From NCBI GenBank assembly GCA_964537285.1, contig CAZHZT010000199.1:1-6067 (forward strand): 6,067 nt of DNA, in the 5' to 3' direction. Positions 5,655 to 6,067 of the stretch are shown here, one piece after another. Numbering within the stretch: the stretch's first letter is position 1; each line of letters begins with the position of its first letter. A program made the position numbers and the translations under genes. The stretch comes from CAZHZT01 sp964537285. Lineage in GTDB: Bacteria; Bacteroidota; Bacteroidia; Chitinophagales; Saprospiraceae. The notes under the pieces are model-generated. The model searched no databases. It was not told where the DNA came from and saw only the letters and a list, made by a program, of their open reading frames with translations.

Positions 5655-5764
5655 GTTCTTTGACATATTGTGTGGAACTTCAATATGATAACCCTTGAAT
5701 GCCCTTGTGGCTGAAAGGGTTATCATTTTGAAGTTCCATTTTTTCACAATTTATGTCAAAGAAC
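5655..5764 (+). terminator. 110-base palindrome with a terminator-like inner stem and T-run
   Basis: The segment starts 9 bases after the receptor stop and folds almost end to end. Outer arms GTTCTTTGACAT (5655-5666) and its complement (5753-5764) pair perfectly, then TTGTG with CACAA (5668-5672, 5745-5749). The inner stem has 11 pairs (5673-5683 with 5728-5738), one mismatch and 12 pairs (5685-5696 with 5715-5726), around an 18-base loop. The inner stem is followed at once on the plus strand by TTTTTT (5739-5744), as in an intrinsic terminator, although the stem is long and not very GC-rich. The whole palindrome may also be an inserted repeat. Confidence 0.7.
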
Positions 5765-5772
5765 TATAAAAG

Positions 5773-5852
5773 ATGAGTCATTCCGAACTTTAAGAAACTT
5801 TTTGTTTTCAAAATAATTAATAACAGGTGCTGTAAATCAATACATTAGGACC
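5773..5852. repeat. 80-bp intergenic module, copy B
   Basis: This copy aligns gap-free to 2722-2801 at 65 of 80 positions. It begins 126 bases after the receptor stop. If the 110-base palindrome between them is removed, the distance becomes 16 bases, close to the 18 bases seen for copy A after the M56 gene. Like copy A it runs directly into a long palindrome, though of unrelated sequence. Confidence 0.85.
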
Positions 5853-5979
5853 GGCCTTATTCAATTTAGCTTTTTGAAAGGCTGGCAGCCGTTAAAAAAT
5901 GAATACTGTTTGAGCCTTGGCGAGTTTATTCATTTTAGGCTGCCAGCCTTTCAAAAAGCGTTAAAAATTGAATACAGCC
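5853..5979. repeat. 127-base nested imperfect palindrome
   Basis: The main arms are 22 bases, perfectly complementary (5869-5890 and 5938-5959). Outside them TATTCAATTT (5858-5867) pairs with AAATTGAATA (5965-5974), and GGC (5853-5855) with GCC (5977-5979). Inside them AAAATGAATA (5896-5905) pairs with TATTCATTTT (5927-5936). The element therefore consists of two roughly 60-base units in opposite orientation. Each unit also has ends that are near inverted repeats of each other. This resembles paired REP elements (a BIME-like arrangement). No matching unit occurs elsewhere in the window. Confidence 0.8.
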
Positions 5980-6067
5980 TTGATTTTTTGCTACTTTTTT
6001 ATCAAGAAAAAAGGTATCCCCTCAAAACGTAGTGGCATTTAGCAATAAGCCAAGCGCAGCAGAGTTG
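5980..6067. other. Non-coding tail with an AT-rich hairpin
   Basis: No gene is seen to the window end. CTTTTTT (5994-6000) and AAAAAAG (6007-6013) form a 7-bp stem around ATCAAG, and CTTGAT (5979-5984) can also pair with ATCAAG (6001-6006). The surrounding wording seems familiar from many Bacteroidota intergenic regions, which suggests a dispersed repeat, but this is recollection and not a search. The last 50 bases show no structure I can support. Confidence 0.35.

Noticed and set aside
5994..6013. AT-rich hairpin as a gene terminator.
   Set aside because: No gene lies just upstream on the plus strand, the receptor already has a nearer terminator candidate, and the stem contains a single G-C pair.

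Overview
The window looks like a Bacteroidota chromosome, probably from the Saprospiria (Lewinella/Haliscomenobacter-type bacteria). The reasons are a BlaI-type repressor paired with an M56 membrane peptidase, a TonB-dependent receptor with an N-terminal carboxypeptidase-regulatory-like domain, a perfect TAnnTTTG -7 promoter box, and A-rich rather than Shine-Dalgarno leaders. The taxon is inferred from gene content and style, without any database search.

Layout. Positions 1-338 hold no intact gene. They contain the cut-off half of a large palindromic repeat (1-40), a decayed minus-strand remnant that reads like an Rpn-type (PD-(D/E)XK) nuclease gene (about 39-270), and a promoter bracketed by two matching operator-like dyads (251-323). 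A two-gene operon follows: a BlaI/MecI/CopY-family repressor (339-725) overlapping by 8 bases an M56 metallopeptidase (718-2703). In the peptidase the usual C-terminal sensor domain is replaced by an acidic linker and a coiled coil of roughly 210 residues. The 546-base gap 2704-3249 is packed with repeats: an 80-bp module, a GC-rich 22-bp-arm hairpin, a near-perfect 55-bp palindrome flanked by small hairpins, and a heptamer tandem repeat inside an inverted repeat just before the next gene. A TonB-dependent outer-membrane receptor occupies 3250-5646. After it (5647-6067) come a 110-base palindrome containing a terminator-like stem and T-run, a second copy of the 80-bp module (81% identical), a 127-base nested palindrome, and an AT-rich hairpin.

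How the parts may work together. The repressor probably binds the dyads around its own promoter, and the membrane peptidase probably relieves repression by triggering repressor cleavage, as BlaR1/MecR1 do with BlaI/MecI. The signal is unknown: no penicillin-binding domain is present, so beta-lactam sensing is not supported. The receptor has its own leader and terminator and may simply be a neighbour. Two observations stand out: the peptidase-coiled-coil architecture with its paired operators, and the layered system of palindromic repeats (one module placed after both transcription units, another apparently inserted between a stop codon and that module).
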